A stretch of DNA of 31,595 nt from Dehalococcoidales bacterium (GCA_016926695.1 JAFGOB010000089.1:1-31595); one strand, 5' to 3'. Counted from the stretch's first letter, positions 1-10,439 are shown. Program-made: numbers and translations. Notes: generated by a model not told the origin, from the sequence alone.

Positions 1-228
1 GCGGGGTGGATTTTAGTTTTCATACCTTTTTGCACTCGGGTTATATTGGTTATTTTAAAATATTGATCTCCCGTTGCCATACTCTGGAAAGCCGCTGGTT
101 TTTATGATATTGTGCTTGAAGGTCAGTTCAATATTAACCGTCATTTTGACAAGAGGTGAATCATCAACGCCCGAAAAGGTATAACCGATTCAGTAATTCA
201 TAATCTGGAAGAAATCAAGCCTTATATT

Positions 229-1059
229 TTGAAAAACAAGGTCGTTGCTTACAGATTGATAAATAATACCCTGAAAGGTTTACCTTTGACAGTGGATATT
301 TATCAAGACAACGCTGTGATCCGCGTTTTAAGCTTTACAGCGCCTGAATTACTTAAGGAACTCGAACAGGTTTTAAAAACAATACTTCATATTAAGAGTT
401 TCTTTTACAAGAATAATTCAGGCGAAAACATTCTTGTTCCAGAAAGTCCGCCTAAAAAAATAATACTGGAAGAATACAACCACCGCTTTCTGGTAAACCT
501 TTCCGACTATCTGGATACCGGACTATTCCTGGATCACCGCGAAACGCGGAAATGGATAGCCGGCCAGGCCCGCCATAAAACAATACTAAATACATTTGCC
601 TATTCCGGGGCCTTTACTGTTTATGCGGCGAGCGCCGGCGCTCAAAAAACCTGTAGTGTGGATATTTCCAGCGTATATTGTGAATGGACTAAAGAAAATC
701 TGGCATTGAACGGACTATCGCCCGAACAAAACTGGGTTTATAAAATGGATACTCTGGATTTTCTTAAGTACGCCAAAAAGAAAAATATTTTATTTGATAT
801 CGTTATTATCGACCCGCCGACATTCAGTAATAATAAAGGCAAATCTTTTTCAGTGCAAAAAGATCATCCCAAACTGATTAAAGAGGCGCTTGAAGTGTTA
901 GCGCCTTCCGGATTTATTTTGTTTTCGAGTAACTACAGGGAATTTCGCCTGACATATAAAAAACTTCCACGCTGCGTTATCAAAGAGAAACCGGACACTA
1001 TACCGCCTGATTATTCCGGAACACGACCCCACAGATGTTTCATTATTAGCAAAGAATAA
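229..1059 (+). CDS. Class I SAM-dependent methyltransferase, RlmK/RlmI-like, start uncertain
   Basis: The protein resembles the catalytic part of 23S rRNA methyltransferases of the RlmI/RlmK type, which methylate rRNA bases using S-adenosylmethionine. Visible signatures are TGLFLDHR around residues 97-104, SAM motif I FAYSGAF at 123-129, an acidic residue after the next strand (SVDIS), and DPPTFS at 195-200, the usual motif IV. The N-terminal part (residues 8-26, YRLI..LPLTVDIY) matches the strand pair before the catalytic domain in RlmK-like proteins. The start is poor: TTG at 229 has no good ribosome site. The frame stays open upstream to TGA at 157-159, and a purine-rich AGAGGTGA lies at that stop, but no ATG/GTG/TTG follows it. 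The gene may use a rare start or have lost its 5' end. Family is likely; target base and start are not known. Confidence 0.72.
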   Translation: MKNKVVAYRLINNTLKGLPLTVDIYQDNAVIRVLSFTAPELLKELEQVLKTILHIKSFFYKNNSGENILVPESPPKKIILEEYNHRFLVNLSDYLDTGLFLDHRETRKWIAGQARHKTILNTFAYSGAFTVYAASAGAQKTCSVDISSVYCEWTKENLALNGLSPEQNWVYKMDTLDFLKYAKKKNILFDIVIIDPPTFSNNKGKSFSVQKDHPKLIKEALEVLAPSGFILFSSNYREFRLTYKKLPRCVIKEKPDTIPPDYSGTRPHRCFIISKE

Positions 1060-1102
1060 CCGCTGCCTCTCCGGTATTAGCCCCTTCTTCACCATGACCC
1101 CT

Positions 1103-1136
1103 GCCGGAATACGTTCCGGGCCGGAATACGTTCCGG
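1103..1136. repeat. Two perfect tandem copies of a 17-bp palindromic unit
   Basis: The unit GCCGGAATACGTTCCGG occurs at 1103-1119 and again, identical, at 1120-1136. Each unit is a hairpin with a 6-bp stem (CCGGAA/TTCCGG) and a TACG loop, and the pair could also fold as one long cruciform. It lies 44 bp after the methyltransferase stop and more than 300 bp before katG. No U-tract follows, so it is not a standard terminator. Confidence 0.75.
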
Positions 1137-3647
<2,511 letters not shown>

Positions 3648-3754
3648 TTAAAGCATAAAAGGCTTAAAAAACTCTATCAAATGATCGGGAAGCGCCAACC
3701 GGCACAAACTGCTGAGAACTGAAAACGCCCAGTACAGGCGTCCGGAGATACAAA

Positions 3755-3787
3755 AGCCCCGAATGATACCGGGGCTCTTTCGTTTTT
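3755..3787 (+). terminator. Rho-independent terminator after katG
   Basis: A 7-bp stem (AGCCCCG at 3755-3761 with CGGGGCT at 3770-3776) and 8-nt loop are followed by a T-rich run (CTTTCGTTTTT). It lies about 110 bp after the katG stop and closes a single-gene unit. Confidence 0.85.
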
Positions 3788-4110
3788 CTTACAACCGGCA
3801 GGCCTGATATAAAAAAGCGGACCCCTCCCAAATATTAGTGAAATCGCTGCAAGTAGTTATATAATCTCCGTTTAAACGTTTCGATTATCAAAGCCTGGCG
3901 AGAAAAGAAATTCGGTTCTGCCGGGGACTAATGAAGGACGTAGAGTGATTAATAATCCGGAGTGCTTTGAGCCACGGTTCCGGTCATGGAGAACCAGGCT
4001 TCCGGCGTTTTGAGGTCCACCATTCCGGATACTTACCGGTCTTTTTCAAATGGACTGTTTTCTGAAGACGTACGTTAATGTTTTACGGATAATTGATGAA
4101 TCTTCCTGGC
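3788..4110. other. Intergenic stretch, no gene seen
   Basis: No open frame with coding character and no strong repeat was found between the katG terminator and the REP hairpin. Confidence 0.5.
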
Positions 4111-4154
4111 GTAGGGGCGGGTTTTACCCACCCTTTCTCGAAACCCACCCGCCT
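4111..4154 (+). repeat. REP-like element: GTAG plus GC-rich hairpin
   Basis: GTAG at 4111-4114 is followed at once by a hairpin (GGG C GGGT at 4115-4122, loop TTT, ACCC A CCC at 4126-4133, one C/A mismatch). A further arm ACCCACCCGCC at 4143-4153 can pair alternatively. GTAG plus a mismatched GC-rich stem is the standard layout of REP sequences handled by REP-associated tyrosine transposases, and such a gene starts within 50 bp. Confidence 0.7.
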
Positions 4155-4198
4155 GAACCTATTGAATTTGAGTCGTGACCTTTTTTATACTTCCTTCT

Positions 4199-4732
4199 AT
4201 GTATGATACACCACTCGAAGATATTTATCCTCGTCGCAAATCTCTTCGATTGTCTGGCTATGATTACAGACAGCAAGGAGTCTATTTCGTTACGCTTTGT
4301 ACTCAGGACAAGCTTTGCTTCTTCGGACAAATCATCGATTGCACCATGAGACTAAACCAATATGGGAATATTGCAGAGTCAGTTTGGCAGGAAATACCGC
4401 TGCATTATCCTGATATCAATAACAACATATTTATCGTGATGCCCAATCATATTCACGGTTTGATCTCAGTTCAGGAGTTCAAGCGGGCGGGTTTGAAACC
4501 CGCGCCCTACCAACCGTATACACTGTCCGAAATAGTGCGTGCCTTTAAAACCTATTCTTCACGCAGAATCAATCAACTCAGGTGTACACCAGGGGTACAT
4601 ATCTGGCAACGAGGGTATTACGAATATATTATCCGAAGTGAAAAGGAATATCATCAGATCGGAGAATATATATTGTTTAATCCGGCCAAATGGGAATCAG
4701 ACCGCGAAAATCCCAGGGCAAATCGGATTTAA
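4199..4732 (+). CDS. REP-associated tyrosine transposase (RAYT), Y1/IS200-like
   Basis: Single-strand-specific HUH endonuclease of the TnpA-REP family, thought to cut and move REP hairpins. Visible motifs, numbered from the ATG: RRKSLRLSGYDY near residues 12-23, the metal-binding HUH motif in MPNHIHG (H84, H86), and the helix with the nucleophile tyrosine in WQRGYYEYIIR (Y140/Y141), followed by EYILFNPAKW. Length about 177 aa is typical. I chose ATG 4199 because the family starts shortly before the RRKSLRL segment; a GTG at 4175 would add eight residues, and neither has a clear ribosome site. Codons for RAGLKPAPYQ are themselves a REP hairpin (4485-4510). It is a single-copy domesticated element rather than a full insertion sequence. 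Confident in family. Confidence 0.9.
   Translation: MYDTPLEDIYPRRKSLRLSGYDYRQQGVYFVTLCTQDKLCFFGQIIDCTMRLNQYGNIAESVWQEIPLHYPDINNNIFIVMPNHIHGLISVQEFKRAGLKPAPYQPYTLSEIVRAFKTYSSRRINQLRCTPGVHIWQRGYYEYIIRSEKEYHQIGEYILFNPAKWESDRENPRANRI
4485..4510 (-). repeat. REP hairpin embedded in the RAYT coding sequence
   Basis: Read on the - strand, GTAG (complement of CTAC at 4507-4510) precedes a hairpin built from GGGC+GGGTTT (4485-4494) and AAACCC+GCCC (4496-4507, with a 2-nt GC bulge). It is related to the element at 4111 but inverted, and stays in frame, encoding RAGLKPAPYQ. Confidence 0.65.
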
Positions 4733-4893
4733 TATCTTTCCACTAGACCGGCATCAACAAATGGAAACTAAAAAGATCAAATTCTCCTTTCCAGTTTAAG
4801 TGGCTCTCATACCCGGAAGGTTGGCTCATGCAATTCCAGAACACTGGCTCTATACCAACCGGAACTGCGGTTCTCTCAGATCGGTGTAGACAG

Positions 4894-5090
4894 CTAATCA
4901 GGAAAAAGCAGAAGACGCTGAGGTCAATTATTTCTGGAACCGGCTTTCACCATTTTCCAGGTTACCGTCTGGCATAAAACATTGATGTCTTCTGCTGAAA
5001 GGTAGTCCAGTACCGTGCTATCGAATAAAATAGCGGCATCGGGAGGAAACTCATCGTCGCCCTTCCAGACACTTACACTCACCGAAAGCC
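4894..5090 (-). pseudogene. Truncated duplicate of the 3' end of the DUF3786 gene
   Basis: This segment repeats 10646-10842 in the same orientation. By eye there are about 11 differences over the best 178 bases. It contains about 30 bp past the stop plus the last 50 or so codons of the DUF3786 gene, including the C-terminal WKGDDEFPPDA and LDYLSAEDINVLCQTVTWK segments. The rest of the gene is absent; similarity fades near 5090. It is a broken copy with no start. Confidence 0.85.
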
Positions 5091-5440
5091 GCAAGACTTC
5101 TAGCCGATCAACTTGGGATTCACCCCGCTATCGTGGCAGGGCGTATACAACACTAAATTAAAACCTATCAATTGCTAAGGAATCTTATTGGGAATAAACA
5201 AGTGAGAAAACTCTTTCTCAAGGTAAATTGGAATGGATTGGCTCAGCCTGTATGTCGCCAGCCGACATGTTGTCGGACAAGCTGCACAAGGCAATGAAGG
5301 ACCAAAGGTGCTCGCTTGCGGCTCAACCAGGCTTCGCCATCCGTAAAAAATTAAGACGTTTTATATAGCAATCTAGAGAATGTCGGCATGAAATGCTTAA
5401 TCCTTAGCCCAATATTGCGATATATATCTAAATATCGCTT
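5091..5440. other. Intergenic stretch with small hairpins
   Basis: No supported gene. Three small inverted repeats are visible: TGAGAAA-ACTC-TTTCTCA (5203-5220), CCGACA-TGT-TGTCGG (5262-5276) and GCGATAT...ATATCGC (5417-5438), the last just upstream of the promoter of the AbrB-like gene. A short frame near 5253-5365 could be a gene remnant but I do not recognise it. Confidence 0.4.
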
Positions 5441-5443
5441 TTC

Positions 5444-5472
5444 TTGACATTTCCCTTTTTAGTTTTTAATAT
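5444..5472 (+). promoter_or_regulatory. Sigma-70-type promoter of the AbrB-like gene
   Basis: A perfect -35 TTGACA (5444-5449), a 17-bp spacer and TAATAT (5467-5472) as -10. The -10 abuts the left arm of the inverted repeat at 5471-5500. Confidence 0.65.
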
Positions 5473-5500
5473 ATACATATATACTGGATGATATGTATAT
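5471..5500. promoter_or_regulatory. Perfect inverted repeat, probable operator
   Basis: ATATACATAT (5471-5480) and ATATGTATAT (5491-5500) form a perfect 10-bp inverted repeat with a 10-bp spacer, lying between the promoter -10 and the ribosome site (AGGAGA at 5501). One helical turn between arms suits a dimeric repressor; autoregulation by the AbrB-like product is the natural reading (inference). Confidence 0.6.
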
Positions 5501-5510
5501 AGGAGATTAA

Positions 5511-5909
5511 ATGCAGGAAAAAGTAAAAGCTAGAAAAGTAGGAGATTCAGTTGTGATTACGTTAACAAAAGCAGTTCTAGAAGAATCTGGAATTTCAGAT
5601 GGGGATACACTTTTTTTAGAAGATTTACCCGAAGGACGAATTCTTATTACTAAGGAGGAAAAGGCTGTGTCATTACCAAAAAGATTGGAGCTGGAGATAG
5701 AGGTTTTAAAAGGACACAAAAATGCAATCGAAGCTGAAATTGAACTAGCGATACATGAACACAATAATAGTATGCCCACGGCCCATCCTGGAATAGAAGA
5801 TGATGCTATTATGGAAGGAAGTTCCAAAGAGTGGAACTGGGAATTAAGGAAAATTGAACTTGAAATAGCACAAAAACGGTTACAGCTTTTTGAATTAACA
5901 GGTAGCTAG
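5511..5909 (+). CDS. SpoVT-AbrB/MazE-like DNA-binding protein with C-terminal extension
   Basis: Residues 1-50 form an AbrB/MazE swapped-hairpin domain: KVKARKVGDSVVITLTKAVL followed by GISDGDTLFLEDLPEGRILIT. This fold binds DNA as a dimer, in transition-state regulators and in antitoxins. Residues 55-132 are charged and helical in appearance (LELEIEVLKGHKNAIEAEIE, then WNWELRKIELEIAQKRLQLFEL), likely a coiled coil. AGGAGA 5 nt before the ATG supports the start. No toxin gene follows: the next gene, 297 bp downstream, is the IetA-like ATPase. It may be an orphan antitoxin, or the regulator of the downstream IetAS-like genes. The perfect inverted repeat in its own leader points to autoregulation. 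Domain call is firm; role is inferred. Confidence 0.75.
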   Translation: MQEKVKARKVGDSVVITLTKAVLEESGISDGDTLFLEDLPEGRILITKEEKAVSLPKRLELEIEVLKGHKNAIEAEIELAIHEHNNSMPTAHPGIEDDAIMEGSSKEWNWELRKIELEIAQKRLQLFELTGS

Positions 5910-6205
5910 AGATTTCAACTAATAAAACGATATTGGTTAGGCGGAAACGGGTGAATTCGCGTTGTTTTTTGTAGTAATTATGTGACGTGAGATAAAATCG
6001 TTTTCAGCTTTTTACTAATTTCTATTCTGCCTGCTTCCTTTTTCAATCAATCGACAATCTACCAGTCTACTTCAAACTGTTGGTGATTTGAAAAAATAGC
6101 TTTGGCGCAAGGCTTGGCGTATTTTACTAAATGTGATATCGTATTGGCGGCGTATAATATTATTTTGCATATGCTATGTTTATTGGAGCGTGAAAAAGGT
6201 TAGAA
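5910..6205. other. Intergenic stretch before the ATPase gene
   Basis: No gene seen. TATAAT at 6153-6158 is a perfect -10 about 48 bp before the ATPase start, but no convincing -35 lies at the right distance, so any promoter here is weak or regulated. Confidence 0.35.
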
Positions 6206-7186
6206 ATGCCTCGTTCCGATCTTCTATTAAGCTTGGCCAAATCTGGTTCACAAGGAGACCTTACGCTGTTTCGGCGAACGCTTGAAGCTATTATAGCGGA
6301 AGAGCGAGCCAAGAGCCACAATATACTTGCGGACAGACTTGCTAGCTACCTCTCTGTTACTCAATTAAGTGCCCAGATGCACTCTCCGAATGGAGAAAAG
6401 CTAACTGAGCTTTACTACGAGAATTCACCTTCAAGGGCCTTGGAGAGTCTTATTTTACCTTCTGTTGTGTTACAAGCCTGTAGAGAACTTATTGAAGAAC
6501 ACCAACGTGCAGACCTCTTACGTTCTTATAATATAGAGCCAAGGCATATGGTTCTACTCACGGGTCCTCCAGGTAATGGAAAAACTGCTTTAGCTGAGGC
6601 AATTGCCAATTCTTTGATGCTCCCATGGATAGTTGTTAGATATGAAGGTATAATTGGCAGTTTTTTAGGGGAGACCGCCAACCGCTTGGCGAAACTTTTA
6701 GATTATGTCCGCACTCGGAAGTGCCTTCTCTTTTTGGACGAATTTGATACTCTTGCGAAAGAACGCGGTGACATACATGAGACTGGTGAGATTAAGCGTG
6801 TTGTTAGTTCACTTCTCCTTCAACTCGATCGTTTACCAAGTCATGTATTGGTTATTACGGCCACCAATCACCCTGAATTACTCGACAGGGCCGTATGGCG
6901 CAGATTTCAAATAAGGTTATATCTACCTCCGCCAACCAGGAAAGCCTTAGAAGAATGGTTTGAGCACTATCAAAAAAGTACTGATTTGAGACTAGGATTT
7001 TCCCCACGGACTCTGGCCGACAAGTTGTACGGTATGAGTTTTGCTGAAGTAGAGGAATTTTGCGCAGATATCAATCGTAGACGAATACTGAAGTTTGAAA
7101 CTATGAGTGTAAGGGAAATAGTAAAAACTAGACTCGAACAATGGCAGGCAAGTGTCAAATGTAAGGAGGAAAGCTCAAATGCCTGA
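6206..7186 (+). CDS. ietA: AAA+ ATPase, IetA-like, of an ATPase-subtilase defence/TA system
   Basis: Single AAA domain ATPase of 326 aa. Walker A GPPGNGKT at 120-127, Walker B LLFLDEF at 174-180, sensor 1 TATN at 218-221 and arginine-finger candidates around R228-R233 (DRAVWRRF) are all present, so it should be active. Residues 1-100 form a helical N-terminal region. The next frames encode the two halves of an IetS-type subtilase and overlap it by 8 bp, which fits the IetAS pair first described on Agrobacterium-type plasmids as an incompatibility/toxin-antitoxin locus and later as an antiphage system. By analogy the ATPase senses or restrains and the protease is the effector; that division of labour is inference. 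Start ATG 6206 has a weak site (AAGG about 8 nt upstream). Confidence 0.85.
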   Translation: MPRSDLLLSLAKSGSQGDLTLFRRTLEAIIAEERAKSHNILADRLASYLSVTQLSAQMHSPNGEKLTELYYENSPSRALESLILPSVVLQACRELIEEHQRADLLRSYNIEPRHMVLLTGPPGNGKTALAEAIANSLMLPWIVVRYEGIIGSFLGETANRLAKLLDYVRTRKCLLFLDEFDTLAKERGDIHETGEIKRVVSSLLLQLDRLPSHVLVITATNHPELLDRAVWRRFQIRLYLPPPTRKALEEWFEHYQKSTDLRLGFSPRTLADKLYGMSFAEVEEFCADINRRRILKFETMSVREIVKTRLEQWQASVKCKEESSNA

Positions 7187-8015
7187 GTATCCACTGCTCT
7201 TGCTTCCAAGCCCAACCAAACCGCATCGTTCGTCATTACCTAACAAGATGATTCCAGCACCGCATATCCCCACCTCGACTAGACAGATTGAACGTTTATC
7301 ACCAAGATTTTCCGAGCTAGAGCATCTTGCCAGTTCGGAAGATCTAAAGATAGTCCCTTCTCCAACTGGGTACGAGCCTGAACAAGTGTTGGTTCTTGAA
7401 ACAGTGGGCACAATCCAAGAATTTCAAGCAGCCGTCACTAAGATAACTGGTCTGGAATGGATGGGGGACGCAGACTTGGGTGATATCGCCTCGGATGACG
7501 ATTTCTATGTTGAAAGCGACATCAAAGCTCCACTAAATGGCAGATTATTCCTGATAATGTTTAACCAGCATGGGTTAGAACAGTTGTTGTCATTATGGCA
7601 CCAATACCGTACTGCCCCCGATGGAAGCCACTTTGAAAAAGGCCGAAAAAAGTGGGCTTCATTATTCGCACAAATACACAATATTCGTCGGTGGGGCATA
7701 CAGGATAGGATTGAATCCACGGGACTCCGAAGCGCTATAGAGGAACTGAAAGCTATTGGAGAGGAAAATATCGAAGTAGAATTGGAATTATGGTTCAAGA
7801 CTAATATCGAAAGGAGAGAAGCCTCTACAGCCCGACTCAGGGAGATTATTACTTCTGAGGATGGAATTCTTATTGCTGAGTCAGTACTCCCCGAAATTCG
7901 GTATCATGGAGCCTTAGCTCGAGTGCCTTTATCTGCTGTCGAGCGTATGTTTGAAGCTGAGGGAACTCGACTCGTTAGATTTGAACAATTGATGTTTATT
8001 CGACCAACTGGCTAA
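7179..8015 (+). CDS. ietS (N-part): IetS-like protein, N-terminal half (split from the subtilase half)
   Basis: 278 aa, beginning PEYPLLLLPSPTKPHRSSLP, with conserved-looking PEQVLVLETVGTIQEF, GLEWMGDAD, NGRLFLIMFNQHGLEQLLSLW, and ending MFIRPTG. From memory of the family this is the region N-terminal to the subtilase domain in one-piece IetS-type proteases. The frame ends at TAA 8013-8015, and the same frame continues as the protease after only GTT ATG, so a single in-frame stop separates the halves. ATG 7179 is chosen because AAGGAGGA sits 8 nt upstream; it overlaps the ATPase stop by 8 bp. The segment carries no protease motif itself and may provide target recognition or autoinhibition (inference). 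Confidence 0.8.
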   Translation: MPEYPLLLLPSPTKPHRSSLPNKMIPAPHIPTSTRQIERLSPRFSELEHLASSEDLKIVPSPTGYEPEQVLVLETVGTIQEFQAAVTKITGLEWMGDADLGDIASDDDFYVESDIKAPLNGRLFLIMFNQHGLEQLLSLWHQYRTAPDGSHFEKGRKKWASLFAQIHNIRRWGIQDRIESTGLRSAIEELKAIGEENIEVELELWFKTNIERREASTARLREIITSEDGILIAESVLPEIRYHGALARVPLSAVERMFEAEGTRLVRFEQLMFIRPTG

Positions 8016-8018
8016 GTT

Positions 8019-9761
8019 ATGGCGTATGAGACTGTGACTGAGCCTGAGCATATAGAAGACACTAAGCCTGGCACAGACCTAACCAATGAGCTACCAGTGT
8101 TAGCGCTTCTTGATGGGTTTCCGCTACAGCACCATGCTGAGCTTGAAGGACGCATTATTATCGACGACCCAGATTCGTGGGAAGAGGACTGTGAAGTTAA
8201 GAATAGAATTCACGGAACCGCTATGGCCTCTATTATTTTACGTGGTGACCTGAACAAACCAGACCCCCCTCCTATTCGTCCCATATATATACGGCCTATC
8301 TTAAAACCAGAAGAGTGGCCTAATGGTCAAGTCCGCGACAATATCCCTCACGATGTTTTGACGATTGATCTTGTTCACCGAGCTTTCAGAAGGATGTTCG
8401 AACTTGAAGGCAATGAAAAGCCGGCTGCTCCAACAGTTCGTATTGTTGTTCTTGCTGTTTGCGACAGTACATTGGTGGAACAACGATTCCCAAGTCCATT
8501 CGCACGTCTTATTGATTATCTTTCGTATAAATACAATGTTCTTGTTCTGATAGCTTGTGGCAACCAAGCTTCGAATCTATCGGTGAAATCGACAGATATC
8601 GATTCAGGTGATCCCGATATTATTGCTAAAGGTTTTGCCAATGCTGTAAATAATAATGCCCCGTTTCGCCACATACTTTCTCCTGGAGAATCTATCAATG
8701 GTCTAACGATAGGGGCGACACATGCTGACAATTCAATCCCGGATCTATTTTCTGGCATAATTGATCCATATCTGGGACACTCAATGCCGAGTCCAATCAA
8801 TTCACAAGGTCCAGGCTTCCGGCGAGTTATCAAGCCAGAAGTTCTAGTTCCTGGAGGGCGTCAACTCTATAGAAAACCACTTGCCTTTATTGCCGGAAAT
8901 ACCTTGTATCCTATGGAAATCGTACAGAGCCAGTTAGCTCCTGGCATTAAAGTATCCTCTCCAAGTCCCACGCCGAGTATCGTGACGGGCACTAGACACA
9001 TTAGAGGAACAAGCGCATCAACAGCATATGTTGGACATTTAGCCTCAATATGCTGCGAGACTTTACTTGAGCTTCAGCATAGCGAAGGAAGTATGAATTT
9101 GAACGATCAATATATTCCTGTGCTTATTAAAGCTATGCTTACTCACGGTGCAAAGTGGGGGACATTAGCAAGTGAGATTGAAGGTCTCCTCGGGACTCAG
9201 TCAAAAGCTGCTTTGATGCGGTTGCTCGGTTACGGCGAAATAGAAACAGATAGTCTATGCGAATGTAATGCTCAACGTGCAATTATGCTAGGTTGGGGAG
9301 ATCTTTTACCGGATCAAGCGCATTTATATCGTATTCCGTTGCCGTTGAGCCTAAACGGAGTTGCAGGGTGGCGAAGGGTGACAATCACACTGGCTGCTAT
9401 TGGGTCAATGAATTCGGCAAATCATAAGTACCGCAAAACGCAGATATGGTTTGATGTACTTGACCCGGATGGTTACTGCATAGCCTTGGCTGTTAATCGC
9501 AAAGAAGCCGATTGGCAGGCAGTAAGACGAGGAATGCTTCAACACGAGGTCTTAGACGGCAATCACGCTTCAGTATTTGGGGAACAAGGAGTCGCTCAGA
9601 TACAGGTAAACTGCAGGACAGATGCGGGAGGTCGCCAAGATCTAGTTCGATACGGACTCGTGGTAAGTCTTGAGGTAGCCCCTGAGACCAATCTGCCCAT
9701 CTACCAAGAGATAAGGAACCGGATAGTACAGCCTATCACAATTACGCCTAATGTCTCCTAA
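8019..9761 (+). CDS. ietS (C-part): Subtilisin-like serine protease (S8), IetS-like catalytic half
   Basis: 580 aa subtilase with a full catalytic set: aspartate D32 in LALLDGFPL, histidine H65 in NRIHGTAMA, oxyanion asparagine N182 in ACGNQASN, and serine S332 in RGTSASTAYVGH. Residues from about 425 to 580 form a C-terminal beta-rich domain beginning with PLSLNGVAGWRRVTITL, a jelly-roll-like region usual in these proteases. No signal peptide, so it acts in the cytoplasm. The ATG lies 3 nt after the stop of the preceding frame and has no ribosome site of its own, so its translation should depend on reinitiation or stop readthrough. In the IetAS system this is the presumed effector. Whether the split is functional or a recent nonsense mutation cannot be decided here. 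Confidence 0.87.
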   Translation: MAYETVTEPEHIEDTKPGTDLTNELPVLALLDGFPLQHHAELEGRIIIDDPDSWEEDCEVKNRIHGTAMASIILRGDLNKPDPPPIRPIYIRPILKPEEWPNGQVRDNIPHDVLTIDLVHRAFRRMFELEGNEKPAAPTVRIVVLAVCDSTLVEQRFPSPFARLIDYLSYKYNVLVLIACGNQASNLSVKSTDIDSGDPDIIAKGFANAVNNNAPFRHILSPGESINGLTIGATHADNSIPDLFSGIIDPYLGHSMPSPINSQGPGFRRVIKPEVLVPGGRQLYRKPLAFIAGNTLYPMEIVQSQLAPGIKVSSPSPTPSIVTGTRHIRGTSASTAYVGHLASICCETLLELQHSEGSMNLNDQYIPVLIKAMLTHGAKWGTLASEIEGLLGTQSKAALMRLLGYGEIETDSLCECNAQRAIMLGWGDLLPDQAHLYRIPLPLSLNGVAGWRRVTITLAAIGSMNSANHKYRKTQIWFDVLDPDGYCIALAVNRKEADWQAVRRGMLQHEVLDGNHASVFGEQGVAQIQVNCRTDAGGRQDLVRYGLVVSLEVAPETNLPIYQEIRNRIVQPITITPNVS

Positions 9762-10030
9762 AATATTTCCTTCACACAAGATATATTACTACGTTTTTAT
9801 CCATTCTTGTCGAATGGAAGCCGGCAACAAATTCCTAAAAAGAATCTTCCATATCGATTTAGTACAAATTAATTTGCCTGAACCTCTTTCATCAATTTGA
9901 AGTAGCGTGTTGTGAGGTGCTGATATAACACTTCTTTATCATGGAATAGCCATGCATTATGGGTGTCGGGATATTCTCAAAGATACATTATGGTTTGCTT
10001 TGATTTTTCGATCAGCAAGGAGATTAACAT
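9762..10030. other. Convergent intergenic stretch
   Basis: The + strand subtilase and the - strand HicBA operon converge here. No gene and no strong terminator hairpin were seen; the stretch is AT-rich. Confidence 0.4.
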
Positions 10031-10219
10031 TTAATATTTGGGAACTAAGCCTGCTTGTTTGCATAATTCGTTGGCGGTAATTCTATCAAAGGTGCGATGT
10101 CTTTTTATGGGGATTGTTTTAACTCCATTAGTATAGATAGTATGGTTTTTACCCTCTCTTAGTAAATAAAACCTGTGCTCTTCGAAATATTCTACGAGGT
10201 CCCGGCGCTTAACTGACAA
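10031..10219 (-). CDS. hicA: HicA family mRNA interferase toxin
   Basis: 62-aa dsRBD-like toxin that cleaves mRNA. The family layout is clear: KRRDLVEYFEEHRF, then REGKNHTIYTNG with catalytic histidine H26, then IPIKRHRTFDRITANELCKQAGL. I start it at TTG 10219, 1 nt after the hicB stop, because GAGG lies 6 nt upstream within the end of hicB. A TTG at 10231 would give four more residues and an overlap. It is translationally coupled to hicB, the antitoxin gene, which here comes first. Confidence 0.87.
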   Translation of the reverse strand: MSVKRRDLVEYFEEHRFYLLREGKNHTIYTNGVKTIPIKRHRTFDRITANELCKQAGLVPKY

Positions 10220-10220
10220 G

Positions 10221-10439
10221 TTATACCTCAACCGGCAACTGCTCTAATAATCCGCCGCCGACAGGAATTTCCTTTCCCTGCTGTTTATATGCCATAAGCA
10301 TTTCCTTTAAAGCATCTTTTAACATTTCACGGCATTCTTCTAACGTTGCACCTTCAGTGATGACTTCCGGCCATTCGACCAATTGTCCCATATACCCACT
10401 ATCGATTTTGGTATACTTTGCCGTGTAGCTTTTTACCAT
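10221..10439 (-). CDS. hicB: HicB family antitoxin
   Basis: 72-aa partial RNase H-like antitoxin that should bind and neutralise HicA. Typical sequence: YTAKYTKIDSGYMGQLVEWP, then EGATLEECREMLKDALKEML, ending GGGLLEQLPVEV. There is no appended HTH or ribbon-helix-helix domain, so it is the short form. ATG 10439 is chosen over an upstream in-frame start because GGAGGAG lies about 8 nt before it. First gene of a two-gene operon. Confidence 0.88.
   Translation of the reverse strand: MVKSYTAKYTKIDSGYMGQLVEWPEVITEGATLEECREMLKDALKEMLMAYKQQGKEIPVGGGLLEQLPVEV

Noticed and set aside
5253..5365. Short frame reading MSPADMLSDKLHKAMKDQ
   Set aside because: Too short and unsupported by a ribosome site; could be a gene remnant but cannot be named.
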